Below the pieces are notes generated by a model, which did not search any database, was not told the DNA's origin, and saw only the letters and a list, made by a program, of their open reading frames with translations. Positions 46,639 to 55,042 of a DNA stretch of 64,000 nt are shown here, one piece after another. The translations under genes and the position numbers were made by a program. The stretch covers positions 5,618,501-5,682,500 of the forward strand of contig NZ_CP048222.1 of the NCBI RefSeq assembly GCF_010119975.1. Reading direction: 5' to 3'. Origin of the DNA: Rhodocytophaga rosea. GTDB lineage: Bacteria > Bacteroidota > Bacteroidia > Cytophagales > 172606-1. Within the stretch, counting starts at the first letter, position 1. Each line of letters starts with the position of its first letter.

Positions 46639-47823
46639 TTAATACAGTTTGGCGCTTTGCAGATGCAAAATATCTCCATTGGTTGTATTTAAAATCCTTT
46701 TAGCCCGCAAGAAACGCTTGGTATTTGACTCATCAAAGTTTGATGCATTTTTATCGATAGAACTGATTCGAACTTTGCCGGAAGAGTGAATAAACTCATT
46801 GTTTCCAATCCACATACCTACATGAATCACTTTTTCAGATGAATTAGACGTAGCAGGCTTTCCAAAAAACAGTAGGTCTCCAGGTTTTAGTTGTTCAAAT
46901 CCATGGGAAGTATCTATGGCATCTCCGGTGTGTACTTGCTGGGAAGCATCTCTTGGCAATACCATACCATTCAGAAAGTATACTGTTTTCGTAAATCCAC
47001 TGCAATCCACACCTTTTAAAGAAGTGCCTCCCCATAAATAAGGAATACCCATCAACTGTTTGGCCGTGCTTACCAGTGAGTTTTCTGAAGCTTGTATAGA
47101 AGCTACCCAGCTCGCATAAGGTTTAGCTGCAGATTTTGGTATATAACCTTCCCGTCCATCGGGATAACCAATTTTATAATAGTCACCGGTTTCCTCTTTT
47201 AATTGTAATACATTGCCACTTACCAGGTCAGATACAGGTTGTCCTTGCAAGGTGGGTTCAGTAAAAGAAACACCATATAAATTCAGATAAATTAATTTCT
47301 CCGTATTCTGCCAGGCAGTAAATTCCTGTTTATTCATGAGTTGAATACCACCTTCATCCACCCATGAAATATAATCATCGGGTGTTTGTACCTGATACCA
47401 GTAGCCTACTTTATTTAATACTTTCAGAGGCGTACCTAAAATTGCCTGTGTAGCCAGCTCTGATGAATGTTCAGGCTCGGAGCGGATATTGGCTACAGAA
47501 ATAGAAACGACACCATATGTTTTATCGCCGATAATTGGAGCAGGCAGCATATGTATGCTATCCTGGAAAGATACATTTTGCTCCTGTAAAGCCTGTATTA
47601 ATTTAGTCTTTGCTTCGGGTAAATTAGTTTCACCTTTTAGAATGACATTATTTTTTTTGCCTGAAGCTTCTACTTTGAAAATGGCTACTCTTTTGTCGGG
47701 TGCGTATTCCTGTTTAACAGACGTAACCATGCGTTTTATTGACTCATGAGACGCCATATTTTTACCCGACCTACAGGCCGAAACCAGCAGGAGCGTACAG
47801 CCTATTAGAATAATTCTATTCAT
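46639..47823 (-). CDS. NlpC/P60 peptidoglycan endopeptidase lipoprotein with SH3 domains
   Basis: The 394-residue protein has a lipoprotein signal (ILIGCTLLLVSAC, acylated Cys17). Two SH3b-like domains follow (about 103-160 with VVSISVANIRSEPEHSSELA, and 180-235). The C-terminal NlpC/P60 domain has GIPYLWGGTSLKGVDCSGF with catalytic Cys274, His335 in VIHVGMWIG and His346. It should cut gamma-D-Glu-diaminopimelate or related bonds in peptidoglycan stems. Monocistronic with its own terminator. Confidence 0.92.
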   Translation of the reverse strand: MNRIILIGCTLLLVSACRSGKNMASHESIKRMVTSVKQEYAPDKRVAIFKVEASGKKNNVILKGETNLPEAKTKLIQALQEQNVSFQDSIHMLPAPIIGDKTYGVVSISVANIRSEPEHSSELATQAILGTPLKVLNKVGYWYQVQTPDDYISWVDEGGIQLMNKQEFTAWQNTEKLIYLNLYGVSFTEPTLQGQPVSDLVSGNVLQLKEETGDYYKIGYPDGREGYIPKSAAKPYASWVASIQASENSLVSTAKQLMGIPYLWGGTSLKGVDCSGFTKTVYFLNGMVLPRDASQQVHTGDAIDTSHGFEQLKPGDLLFFGKPATSNSSEKVIHVGMWIGNNEFIHSSGKVRISSIDKNASNFDESNTKRFLRAKRILNTTNGDILHLQSAKLY

Positions 47824-48187
47824 TCAGATTTATATTTTTGTTTTAAACAACGAAAACCCTATACGTAAAAATGGGTAAAAAGGTCTGTACAAAAACGTAT
47901 AAAAGCAATCATTTATTTTACGTTTACTTTTGTAGATTCTTTTACCCTGGTATGTAAATTTTATGTATGGGATAGTAGTTAGTAACCTTGTTTTATTACA
48001 AATAATTTATCTATAAAGTTTAAAATACAACAATATATTTACAGCTGTTTCTTAGCAATATGAAATGTTTTTAAGGGAATACAAAATAATACTTTGCTCA
48101 ATTAGTACATTATCCAGGAAAGCATAGATTTTCTTATTACATGAGAGTAAAAAGCTATCTATGAATGGCTTATCAGCTAGATATAGA
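47824..48187. other. intergenic region without visible gene
   Basis: AT-rich 364-base stretch upstream of the NlpC/P60 gene and downstream of the barrel gene. No ORF, hairpin or clear promoter seen. Confidence 0.5.
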
Positions 48188-48859
48188 TCAGAAAGGAATT
48201 TGTAAACCTGCAGATAAGGCAATTACTCTGTTTTTTGAAGCCTGCGTCTGGTCAAAATCTGTAACACCCAGGCTATAGCGTATATCGAGAAATAAAGTGG
48301 CTTTTTCGCTGATGAGGTATCCTATGCCAATACCGGCATTGGCTGATACTTCTATCCGGTTGGCATCGAGTTCGGTGATATCAAGCGTATTTGGGGTTTC
48401 TGTAAATTCAATGGGTTCATCAATACTGGCAGTAGTGCCGAGTAAGTTGCTGCTCCCTCTTACCCTGCCATTGAGTAAATATCCAACACTAGGACCGGCA
48501 TTTACATACGCATGGATGGTTTCGTTGCCAAAGCTGAGTTTGAGCAGTAGGGGCAGTTCCAGGTAATTTAAACGATAGGTACCATCATAATCCACCGTAA
48601 GAAAACTTCCTTTAGCAGCAAACCCTTTCTGGGTATATATTATTTCAGGTTGAATAGACAGGAAGTTATCTCCGGTCAGGCTGTAATTTACTCCTACACC
48701 AGCTGTGAAACCTGTTACAATCTTTCTGTCTTCCCATATATTGTTTTCAAAAGCAACCGTGGAAAAAGTTAATCCTACTCTCGGAACTAACGAAATTTGC
48801 GCCTCGGCTTTTGTACAAAGCAACATAAACAGAATATATAAAAGATATATTTTATTCAT
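48188..48859 (-). CDS. outer-membrane beta-barrel protein (porin-like)
   Basis: The protein is 223 residues from ATG 48859, with signal peptide MNKIYLLYILFMLLCTKAEA cut before Q. The mature chain alternates strands typical of small Bacteroidota barrels (VGVNYSLTGDNFLSIQPEI, LELPLLLKLSFG, YVNAGPSVGYLLNG), and ends LSAGLQIPF with a terminal Phe as expected for BAM-inserted barrels. An in-frame ATG at 48880 is less likely. Function beyond an outer-membrane barrel cannot be told. Confidence 0.82.
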   Translation of the reverse strand: MNKIYLLYILFMLLCTKAEAQISLVPRVGLTFSTVAFENNIWEDRKIVTGFTAGVGVNYSLTGDNFLSIQPEIIYTQKGFAAKGSFLTVDYDGTYRLNYLELPLLLKLSFGNETIHAYVNAGPSVGYLLNGRVRGSSNLLGTTASIDEPIEFTETPNTLDITELDANRIEVSANAGIGIGYLISEKATLFLDIRYSLGVTDFDQTQASKNRVIALSAGLQIPF

Positions 48860-49132
48860 AGCTGTATCAATATAATACATTTTTTCAATAGTGTTTTCCT
48901 GATAAAAAAGGCTGGAAACTGATAGCGGAAATCATTTGAGCAAAAAGTGCCTATACGTACAACTTCAACCTAGGTTGCTATTCTCAAATGGTTAAAATAA
49001 TCTAACAGATGGTGAGCCGCCTTTGGTTAAGACTTGTCTTAAAGAGAGCTTTCGTATGTATTTAATTAAATTTATATTCAGCCTGTAGATGGCCAAATAT
49101 ACTATAAATGCATTATAACAAGTGCAGAAATA

Positions 49133-49939
49133 TTATTTTTTCTCTGCTATTATTTGCTCACGATGTTTGTGTTTGGGGTAGTTGAAAAGAAGGGAGGTGA
49201 GGATAGGTACGAAAAAAATAAGAACCGTAAGAATAGAAACATACAGATCGGTTTCTTCGCTATTGAGAAAATGATAAAAGCGGCTTGTTTTGTCAAATTC
49301 ACTGATATAAGCCACCAATAGTTTTATACCCAGTAAAGCAATTACTACAAAAGAAGTTGGTTCCAGAAAAGTAAAGCGTTCCATGAGTTTAACAAATCCC
49401 TGCGCCACAAAACGCATAGAGAGGATTCCCAGAAAAACACCGATCCAGATCAGGTAAAGGTTATCGGTAAAAGCAACGGCAGCAAAAACATTATCAATAG
49501 AAAAAGCAAGGTCCATAATCTCCACAAATACAACAGTAGCCCAGAATGGACCACCCATCAAGCGCAGCATGGTGCGGTAGACTTTATTGCTGTCTTTATT
49601 TAAGGTATCGTCATCATCTTTGGGAGTAGCTCTTGTTTTAAAGTAATTAATGGCCAGCCACAACAAATATAAGCCACCTAGGGCTTTCAGCCATCCGAAA
49701 TTGATAATCCAGGAAGCGAGTAATAAACACAAACCTCTGAAAACATATGCCCCGATAATGCCATACCGCAAGGCTTTAGCCCGTTGCTGCCTGGGCAAAT
49801 CCATTACCATAGTAGCCAGCACCGCAGCATTATCTACTGATAACAAACTTTCGATGATAATTAAATTAAGTACCACAAAAGCAGCAGCTTTCAAATCTTG
49901 CCCAAATAGCTGCTGTAAAACCTGAATAAGATAATCCAT
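49133..49939 (-). CDS. TerC-family integral membrane protein
   Basis: The 268-residue protein has about eight helices and the two TerC acidic motifs: LIIIESLLSVDNAAVLA near residues 26-42 and MDLAFSIDNVFAAVAF near 141-156. Family members take part in metal (manganese) homeostasis, or tellurite resistance in some bacteria. No tellurite-operon genes are near, so a metal-handling role is more likely. Monocistronic. Confidence 0.9.
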   Translation of the reverse strand: MDYLIQVLQQLFGQDLKAAAFVVLNLIIIESLLSVDNAAVLATMVMDLPRQQRAKALRYGIIGAYVFRGLCLLLASWIINFGWLKALGGLYLLWLAINYFKTRATPKDDDDTLNKDSNKVYRTMLRLMGGPFWATVVFVEIMDLAFSIDNVFAAVAFTDNLYLIWIGVFLGILSMRFVAQGFVKLMERFTFLEPTSFVVIALLGIKLLVAYISEFDKTSRFYHFLNSEETDLYVSILTVLIFFVPILTSLLFNYPKHKHREQIIAEKK

Positions 49940-50462
49940 ACAATGAACTCAGAATATCTGCAGTGTAAAAGTATATTGCTTATTAAATAATTAAGATTGT
50001 GGTTGTTATAATATAAAAGAGTTAGGAATGTTTGGATATGCCGGAAAATGTAAAGTAAGATATGCTGGTTGAATATATGGATAGAATGTGTATAAATTCA
50101 TTGTTTAGTATAATTGAGTTACTATTATGAAAAAGCCTGTATATGTTTATCCGGTAAAATATGTGTGCCTGTGCTTAATTACTCAAATATAAAAGATATT
50201 TGCAGGTTTAAAAACTCTATTACAGAATTCCCAATATGTCTTCCTTGGTTTAGCTTAAAATTAAAATGCCTTTCACATAAATCTCTTTTATAAATAATGC
50301 AGTAACGTGCGGTTAGCCAAATTTCTAAGTATCACGTATCCGGCTGTAAATAGAGCTGAATACCAGGAAAAAAATGAATAAGGTTACAGATAAATTTCTG
50401 CTAAATTATGAGCTATTTATTTGATGTTAACGTTTAAGGAATATACCCACCTCCTTACTGCC
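49940..50462. other. divergent intergenic region terC / PA14-OmpA
   Basis: About 520 AT-rich bases. The frame of the following gene is open back to 50421, but no good coding signal, RNA or strong hairpin was seen. Confidence 0.45.
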
Positions 50463-51653
50463 ATGAAAAAATTGTACGCTCTAATGGCTGTCAGTCTATG
50501 TATTCTGCAAATGGCAGCGGCTCAGGTAAAAAGTAATCTACCCATTTCTAGTAAGCCGGGTACAAAATTCGATATCACCAAAGCGCAGGGAGATGGATTT
50601 AAGGCTGAATATTATAATGGCTCCAACTTTGAGCAGAAGGTATTTACCAGGATAGAGAAAACGATTGATTTTGCATTATATGGCCGTGGCCCAGACCCCA
50701 GAATTGATCCAGGCTATTTCTCCGTACGATGGACTGGAAAAGTATATGCACCGGAAACTGGAACCTATACCTTTGTTTTTGTGGCTGATGATGGCGTTCG
50801 GCTATGGGTAAATAAAAAACTGGTGATTGACCGCTGGTACCTTAACCGCGCTACAGCCTTTACCGGCCAGATTGCTCTTACCGGCAAACAGGTACACGAC
50901 TTGAAAATAGAATATTCGCAAATGAAACCCAGTGCTGCTGTAGCCAGAGCTTCCTGGGCATTTGAAAAAGAACCTGAACAACCATTTAATCCGAACTATG
51001 TATTTAGCTCACCAGAAAAACTTACGCCTGTTGCTACACAAAAGAAAACAACACCAATAGCTGCAGCAAACAAAAAACCTGTGCCCCCTAAAACCGCTCC
51101 AGCTAAGACAGAGAAGAAACTAATAGGAGAAGTAAAGCCAGTAGCTAAAAAAGTGGTATCCAAGCCAGCCGAAGATGATGCCAATGACGATGTAGAAACA
51201 CCTGTATCACAGAAAAAGGAAACGCCCAAACCAGTCATTGAAAAACCAGCACCGCCTGAGGCGGAGACAAAAAAAGAAGCCGCACCGAAAGAAATATTCG
51301 AAAACCTGGAGGCAGGAAAATCCATCGTGCTCAATCATATTTTTTTCGACCAGAGCAAACATGAGCTCCGGCCTGAGTCATCTGAAGAACTCGATAAGCT
51401 GGTAAATACGCTTCAAAAATATCCCGGAATGAAGATCGCCATCACCGGCCATACCGACAATGTAGGGGACTTCAACCTGAATGTGCAGCTTTCCAGAGAT
51501 AGAGCCAAATCAGTAGCTGACTATCTGATTGCCAAAGGTATTGCCAGCGATAGGCTTGAATACAAAGGATTTGGCGGTTTGTATCCGGTATCTCCTAATA
51601 ACACAGAGGATAATAAAAAGAAAAACAGAAGGGTGGAATTTGCAGTGAAGTAA
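50463..51653 (+). CDS. PA14-OmpA fusion outer-membrane protein
   Basis: The protein is about 396 residues from ATG 50463, with signal peptide MKKLYALMAVSLCILQMAAA. A PA14 domain follows (about 35-180: FKAEYYNGSNFEQKVF, YFSVRWTGKVYAPETGTYT, FVADDGVRLWVN), a carbohydrate- or ligand-binding fold. Then comes a Lys/Pro/Thr-rich linker (about 190-280) and an OmpA C-terminal peptidoglycan-binding domain with ITGHTDNVGDFNLNVQLSRD and YKGFG. The combination suggests a protein that ties an outer surface glycan to the wall. An earlier ATG at 50421 would spoil the signal peptide. Confidence 0.88.
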   Translation: MKKLYALMAVSLCILQMAAAQVKSNLPISSKPGTKFDITKAQGDGFKAEYYNGSNFEQKVFTRIEKTIDFALYGRGPDPRIDPGYFSVRWTGKVYAPETGTYTFVFVADDGVRLWVNKKLVIDRWYLNRATAFTGQIALTGKQVHDLKIEYSQMKPSAAVARASWAFEKEPEQPFNPNYVFSSPEKLTPVATQKKTTPIAAANKKPVPPKTAPAKTEKKLIGEVKPVAKKVVSKPAEDDANDDVETPVSQKKETPKPVIEKPAPPEAETKKEAAPKEIFENLEAGKSIVLNHIFFDQSKHELRPESSEELDKLVNTLQKYPGMKIAITGHTDNVGDFNLNVQLSRDRAKSVADYLIAKGIASDRLEYKGFGGLYPVSPNNTEDNKKKNRRVEFAVK

Positions 51654-51748
51654 TTTTACTCCATAAATTTTCAATAAAGATTAAGATTTACTTTTCAATA
51701 CAGGCGCTCAGCCATATTAATTATTCCCTGATTTAATTTATTCTAAAC

Positions 51749-51781
51749 ACTTGTTTAGCAGACGGTCAGCTCCTATCTTTG
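51749..51781 (+). promoter_or_regulatory. promoter of rpsF-rpsR-rplI
   Basis: CTTG ending at 51753, 20 bases, then TATCTTTG at 51774-51781: a good match to the Bacteroidota -33/-7 pair, 47 bases before the rpsF start. Confidence 0.6.
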
Positions 51782-51828
51782 CAGGCTCAATTTTTAATAA
51801 TCCCTATTTTAAGTAAAAACAATTAATC

Positions 51829-52200
51829 ATGGAATTAAAAAACTATGAGACGGTATTCATTTTAACTCCCGTTTTGTCTGATGTCCAGATGAAGGATACT
51901 GTCGAAAAATTCAGAAAAGTGCTGACTGACAACGGCGCTGAAATCGTGCATGAAGACAATTGGGGCCTGAAAAAACTGGCCTATCCGATCGGGCACAAAA
52001 ACACAGGTTTTTATAACCTGATCGAATTCAAAGCACCTACTTCTTTAATTGGCGTTCTGGAAACCGAATACCGCCGGGATGAACGTGTGCTGAGATTCTT
52101 AAACACAGCATTAGATAAATTTGCCGTTGATTACAACGACAGAAAAAGAAGAGGTTTAGTAGGAAGAAAAAACACTGAAACGAAGGAGGCACAAGCATGA
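51829..52200 (+). CDS. rpsF: 30S ribosomal protein S6
   Basis: The 123-residue protein shows the S6 fold start [16 protein letters not shown] and [22 protein letters not shown]. It pairs with S18 on the ribosome platform. The C-terminal basic tail ([10 protein letters not shown]) is longer than in E. coli. Its stop overlaps the rpsR start (ATGA). There is no ssb gene between them, which is the Bacteroidota arrangement. Confidence 0.97.
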   Translation: MELKNYETVFILTPVLSDVQMKDTVEKFRKVLTDNGAEIVHEDNWGLKKLAYPIGHKNTGFYNLIEFKAPTSLIGVLETEYRRDERVLRFLNTALDKFAVDYNDRKRRGLVGRKNTETKEAQA

Positions 52201-52448
52201 CACTGATGAACGAACCAATGCACAAAAACGAGAATAGAAAGAAATATTGTCGTTTTAAGAAAAATGGTATCCGCTATATCGATTATAAAGATGCCAACTT
52301 TTTGCTGAAATTTGTAAACGAACAAGGTAAAATCCTTCCCCGGCGGTTAACCGGTACTAGTTTGAAATTCCAGCGTAAAGTGGCCCAGGCCGTAAAAAGA
52401 GCCCGGCATTTAGCCTTGCTTCCTTACGTAACCGATTCTTTAAAATAG
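52197..52448 (+). CDS. rpsR: 30S ribosomal protein S18
   Basis: The 83-residue protein matches S18 ([44 protein letters not shown]). It starts within the rpsF stop, so translation is probably coupled. ATG codons at 52206 or 52218 are alternatives. It binds S6 and 16S rRNA. Confidence 0.97.
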   Translation: MTLMNEPMHKNENRKKYCRFKKNGIRYIDYKDANFLLKFVNEQGKILPRRLTGTSLKFQRKVAQAVKRARHLALLPYVTDSLK

Positions 52449-52517
52449 ATATTTTATGTGTGAGTGAAGAATGCTTATTTCTTCATTGATACGCCAAACA
52501 TTCAAATTCATTTAAAA

Positions 52518-52961
52518 ATGGAAGTAATATTAAAAGAAGATATAGCCGGACTGGGTTACAAAAACGAAGTGGTACTTGTAAAACCAGGATATGGCCGTAA
52601 TTACCTGATTCCGCAAGGATATGCCGTGATTGCTAATTCTTCCAATAAAAAAGTAATGGAAGAAAACATTAAGCAGGCTGCGCATAAGGTAGAAAAAATC
52701 AGAAAAGATGCACAAGAGTTAGCCGATTCTATCGGAGATACTACCCTGGAGATTCCGGCAAAAGTAGGCGAAAGCGGAAAAATCTTCGGTAAAGTAACTA
52801 CCCTGCAAATCGCTGATGCCCTGAAAGCCAAAGGCTTTGATGTAGACAGAAAGAAAATCTCTTTCGAATCTGAAGTGAAAACAGAAGGAGATTATACCGT
52901 TCTGTTAGACCTGCACAAAGAAGTAAAGCACAAAGTAAACTTCAAAGTTGTAGCTGCCTAA
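52518..52961 (+). CDS. rplI: 50S ribosomal protein L9
   Basis: The 147-residue protein has the L9 N-domain (MEVILKEDIAGLGYKNEVV, then GRNYLIPQGYAV), the long central helix and the C-domain with GKIFGKVTTLQIADAL. The frame is open to an earlier ATG at 52464, but the family begins at 52518. Third gene of the operon, ended by the terminator at 53027. Confidence 0.97.
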   Translation: MEVILKEDIAGLGYKNEVVLVKPGYGRNYLIPQGYAVIANSSNKKVMEENIKQAAHKVEKIRKDAQELADSIGDTTLEIPAKVGESGKIFGKVTTLQIADALKAKGFDVDRKKISFESEVKTEGDYTVLLDLHKEVKHKVNFKVVAA

Positions 52962-53026
52962 TCTTAGTAGTGAGTACTTAGTAGTAAGATTGCTTTGATA
53001 TCTTCTAAATTTAGTAGCCTATAAAG

Positions 53027-53062
53027 CTAAAAAGCCGTTAATAATTAACGGCTTTTTAGTTT
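53027..53062 (+). terminator. terminator of the rpsF-rpsR-rplI operon
   Basis: A 16-bp inverted repeat (53027-53042 with 53044-53059), the inner pairs forming the loop, followed by T residues. Confidence 0.85.
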
Positions 53063-53141
53063 GCTATAACATTCAGATCAAATCGTTTATAAAAGGAATT
53101 CCTTTTAAGATCTTTTAATCTTCATACTTTATACTCAATAA

Positions 53142-54014
53142 CTATTGCTGTGCATTTTCCATCACATGTGGAATTACTTTTACCTGGTAATCCATGGTGT
53201 GCGAACCTATCGTTTTAAGTACTCCTTTCAGTGGGCTGCAATCACTATAATCGGCACCATGAGCCGCTTTAATGTGATTTAAATCAGCTAATAAATTATT
53301 GGTTGGATCGAAGCCATGCCAGCCATGTCCTGGAATAAAAGCTTCTGCCCAGGCATGCATTACAGCCGCTCCTACAAAATTAGTGTTTCCCTGGTTTAAA
53401 TAACCGGAAACGTAGCGGCAAGGAATGCGGTTTTTACGGGCCATGGCCAGAAATAAATGCGAATAATCCTGACAAACGCCTTTTTTTAGGAAAATCACCT
53501 CATCGGGTGTCGTATGTACATCCGTTGGATCGGTGTCAAATTCCAGCATGTCATAAATATACTGGTTGAGTTGCTGCAAAAAGTCAAATATTGATTGATC
53601 GGTTTTGCGGTATAGAATCAGATCGGAATATACATCAGAAATGGTGGTATACTTAGAGTATTCCAGATATAAATGATGGTCTATGTAGAAATCCCGTGAC
53701 AGCAGACTAGATTGTTCCTCTTTCAGCGAAAGCTGACTGATGTTATACGGATTATGGTGCACTTTTTCGACAGTGGCTTTCATACAAAAAGCAAAGTCGG
53801 TAAAAGGCTTAATCGTACGCAAACAAGCCACCTGTAAACCAAAAGGATTGCTGTGAAAGTACAATTCCTCTCCTAAGGTATTGGTAAAGTGAAGCTTGGT
53901 TATTTCCTGGGTTGCATCCTTGCAAGGTGCCACCAGAAACTCAAAATAAGCATCTGTTACTTGCGTCTCATATACATTGTGTGTATAATATTCTATCTGG
54001 TATTCGGTGGTCAT
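53142..54014 (-). CDS. transglutaminase-like cysteine peptidase family protein
   Basis: The 290-residue protein has an N-terminal beta domain (about 1-100) and a transglutaminase core with Cys181 (KKGVCQDYSHLF), His220 (VMHAWAEAF) and Asp236 (GFDPTNN), a complete triad. It is last in a three-gene operon with an alpha-E protein and a circularly permuted ATP-grasp. In the literature this trio is predicted to form and trim peptide bonds on an unknown peptide or tag; the target is not established. Confidence 0.92.
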   Translation of the reverse strand: MTTEYQIEYYTHNVYETQVTDAYFEFLVAPCKDATQEITKLHFTNTLGEELYFHSNPFGLQVACLRTIKPFTDFAFCMKATVEKVHHNPYNISQLSLKEEQSSLLSRDFYIDHHLYLEYSKYTTISDVYSDLILYRKTDQSIFDFLQQLNQYIYDMLEFDTDPTDVHTTPDEVIFLKKGVCQDYSHLFLAMARKNRIPCRYVSGYLNQGNTNFVGAAVMHAWAEAFIPGHGWHGFDPTNNLLADLNHIKAAHGADYSDCSPLKGVLKTIGSHTMDYQVKVIPHVMENAQQ

Positions 54015-54029
54015 AGGATAATTTCTTTC

Positions 54030-54977
54030 TTAATAAATTAAATATTTCTCTTCCAGCAGCCTGGCGATGTCGTAGATTTTATTGAGGGTATCACTCAAAA
54101 ATTCTACTATATCATCTTCCACTTCTTCAATCGTTAAAAACTTATACTGTGTGGCTATTCTTCCGGCCATAAAACTAATAGATCCTTTTCCTGTTTGCCC
54201 CTGAAAAGAAATATGCTCAATGGCTTCCTGTACCAGATTCAGGTTATACACAATAGACTTAGGAAAAGCCGGATTGAACAGCAGAAATTCCAGAGAATTG
54301 CGCCGGTTAGGATTTGCTTTATAATACCGCTTGTTCATATCGAAAGATTCGGCACTCATCAGTAAGGTAGTCCACTGGTAATTTTCAACCGGACCGCCCA
54401 GCTTGGCTGGATCAATCTTATCTATGTCTTTCAATTTGGTAATCAGTATCCTGGCTACCTGAATCGCACGTTCCATATGAATTCCCATCGCTATCAGCAT
54501 CCATACTTCATTGCGGATCAAGGTGTTATCTATATAGCCTTTGAGAACAGAACTGTTGCCTTCTACCTGCTGTGAAAATTCGTAGATGCCTTCGTCGAGT
54601 AATTTTTCTGCATCATAGCTATTCATCGTATGATAAAAGCGGTTGATGGCTTCCCACAATTCAAGAGAAATACAATCTCTGGCTCCTCTGGCATTTTCCC
54701 GTATAAATCCAATATTAGAAAGGATAGAGAACGGATTACTCTCATCTAAGGTTACAAAATAAAGTACTTCTTCATCAGTGAGTTGCGGATATTTTTGGTA
54801 ATAATTAGCTGTGATACCAGCCATGTTGAGGATGGATTCCAGTACAAATTCTTTGGTTTGCGCCAGGGGTGCATCCAGAGAAGATACATATTGTACTTTG
54901 GTATATCTGGCCAGATGTTCCGCCCGTTCGATATAGCGGCCCATCCAGAATAAACTGTTCCCGATTCTTGAAAGCAT
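54030..54977 (-). CDS. alpha-E domain protein (DUF403)
   Basis: The 315-residue, all-helical protein matches the alpha-E family: MLSRIGNSLFWMGRYIERAEHLAR at the start is the hallmark (Arg/Glu-rich first helices), with ENARGARDCIS and WMLIAMGIHMERA later. It lies between the ATP-grasp and transglutaminase genes, with gaps of 65 and 15 bases. A scaffold or partner role for the ATP-grasp is inferred from the conserved context. Confidence 0.92.
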   Translation of the reverse strand: MLSRIGNSLFWMGRYIERAEHLARYTKVQYVSSLDAPLAQTKEFVLESILNMAGITANYYQKYPQLTDEEVLYFVTLDESNPFSILSNIGFIRENARGARDCISLELWEAINRFYHTMNSYDAEKLLDEGIYEFSQQVEGNSSVLKGYIDNTLIRNEVWMLIAMGIHMERAIQVARILITKLKDIDKIDPAKLGGPVENYQWTTLLMSAESFDMNKRYYKANPNRRNSLEFLLFNPAFPKSIVYNLNLVQEAIEHISFQGQTGKGSISFMAGRIATQYKFLTIEEVEDDIVEFLSDTLNKIYDIARLLEEKYLIY

Positions 54978-55042
54978 TGAAATAAATAATAGTTGATAAA
55001 GTGGATTGGTATATTCGCTTGTTGAAAAATATTCAACAAAAA

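Noticed and set aside
52963-52990. Short direct repeat CTTAGTAGT after rplI
   Set aside because: Two copies of nine bases in AT-rich spacer; too short to mean insertion or regulation.
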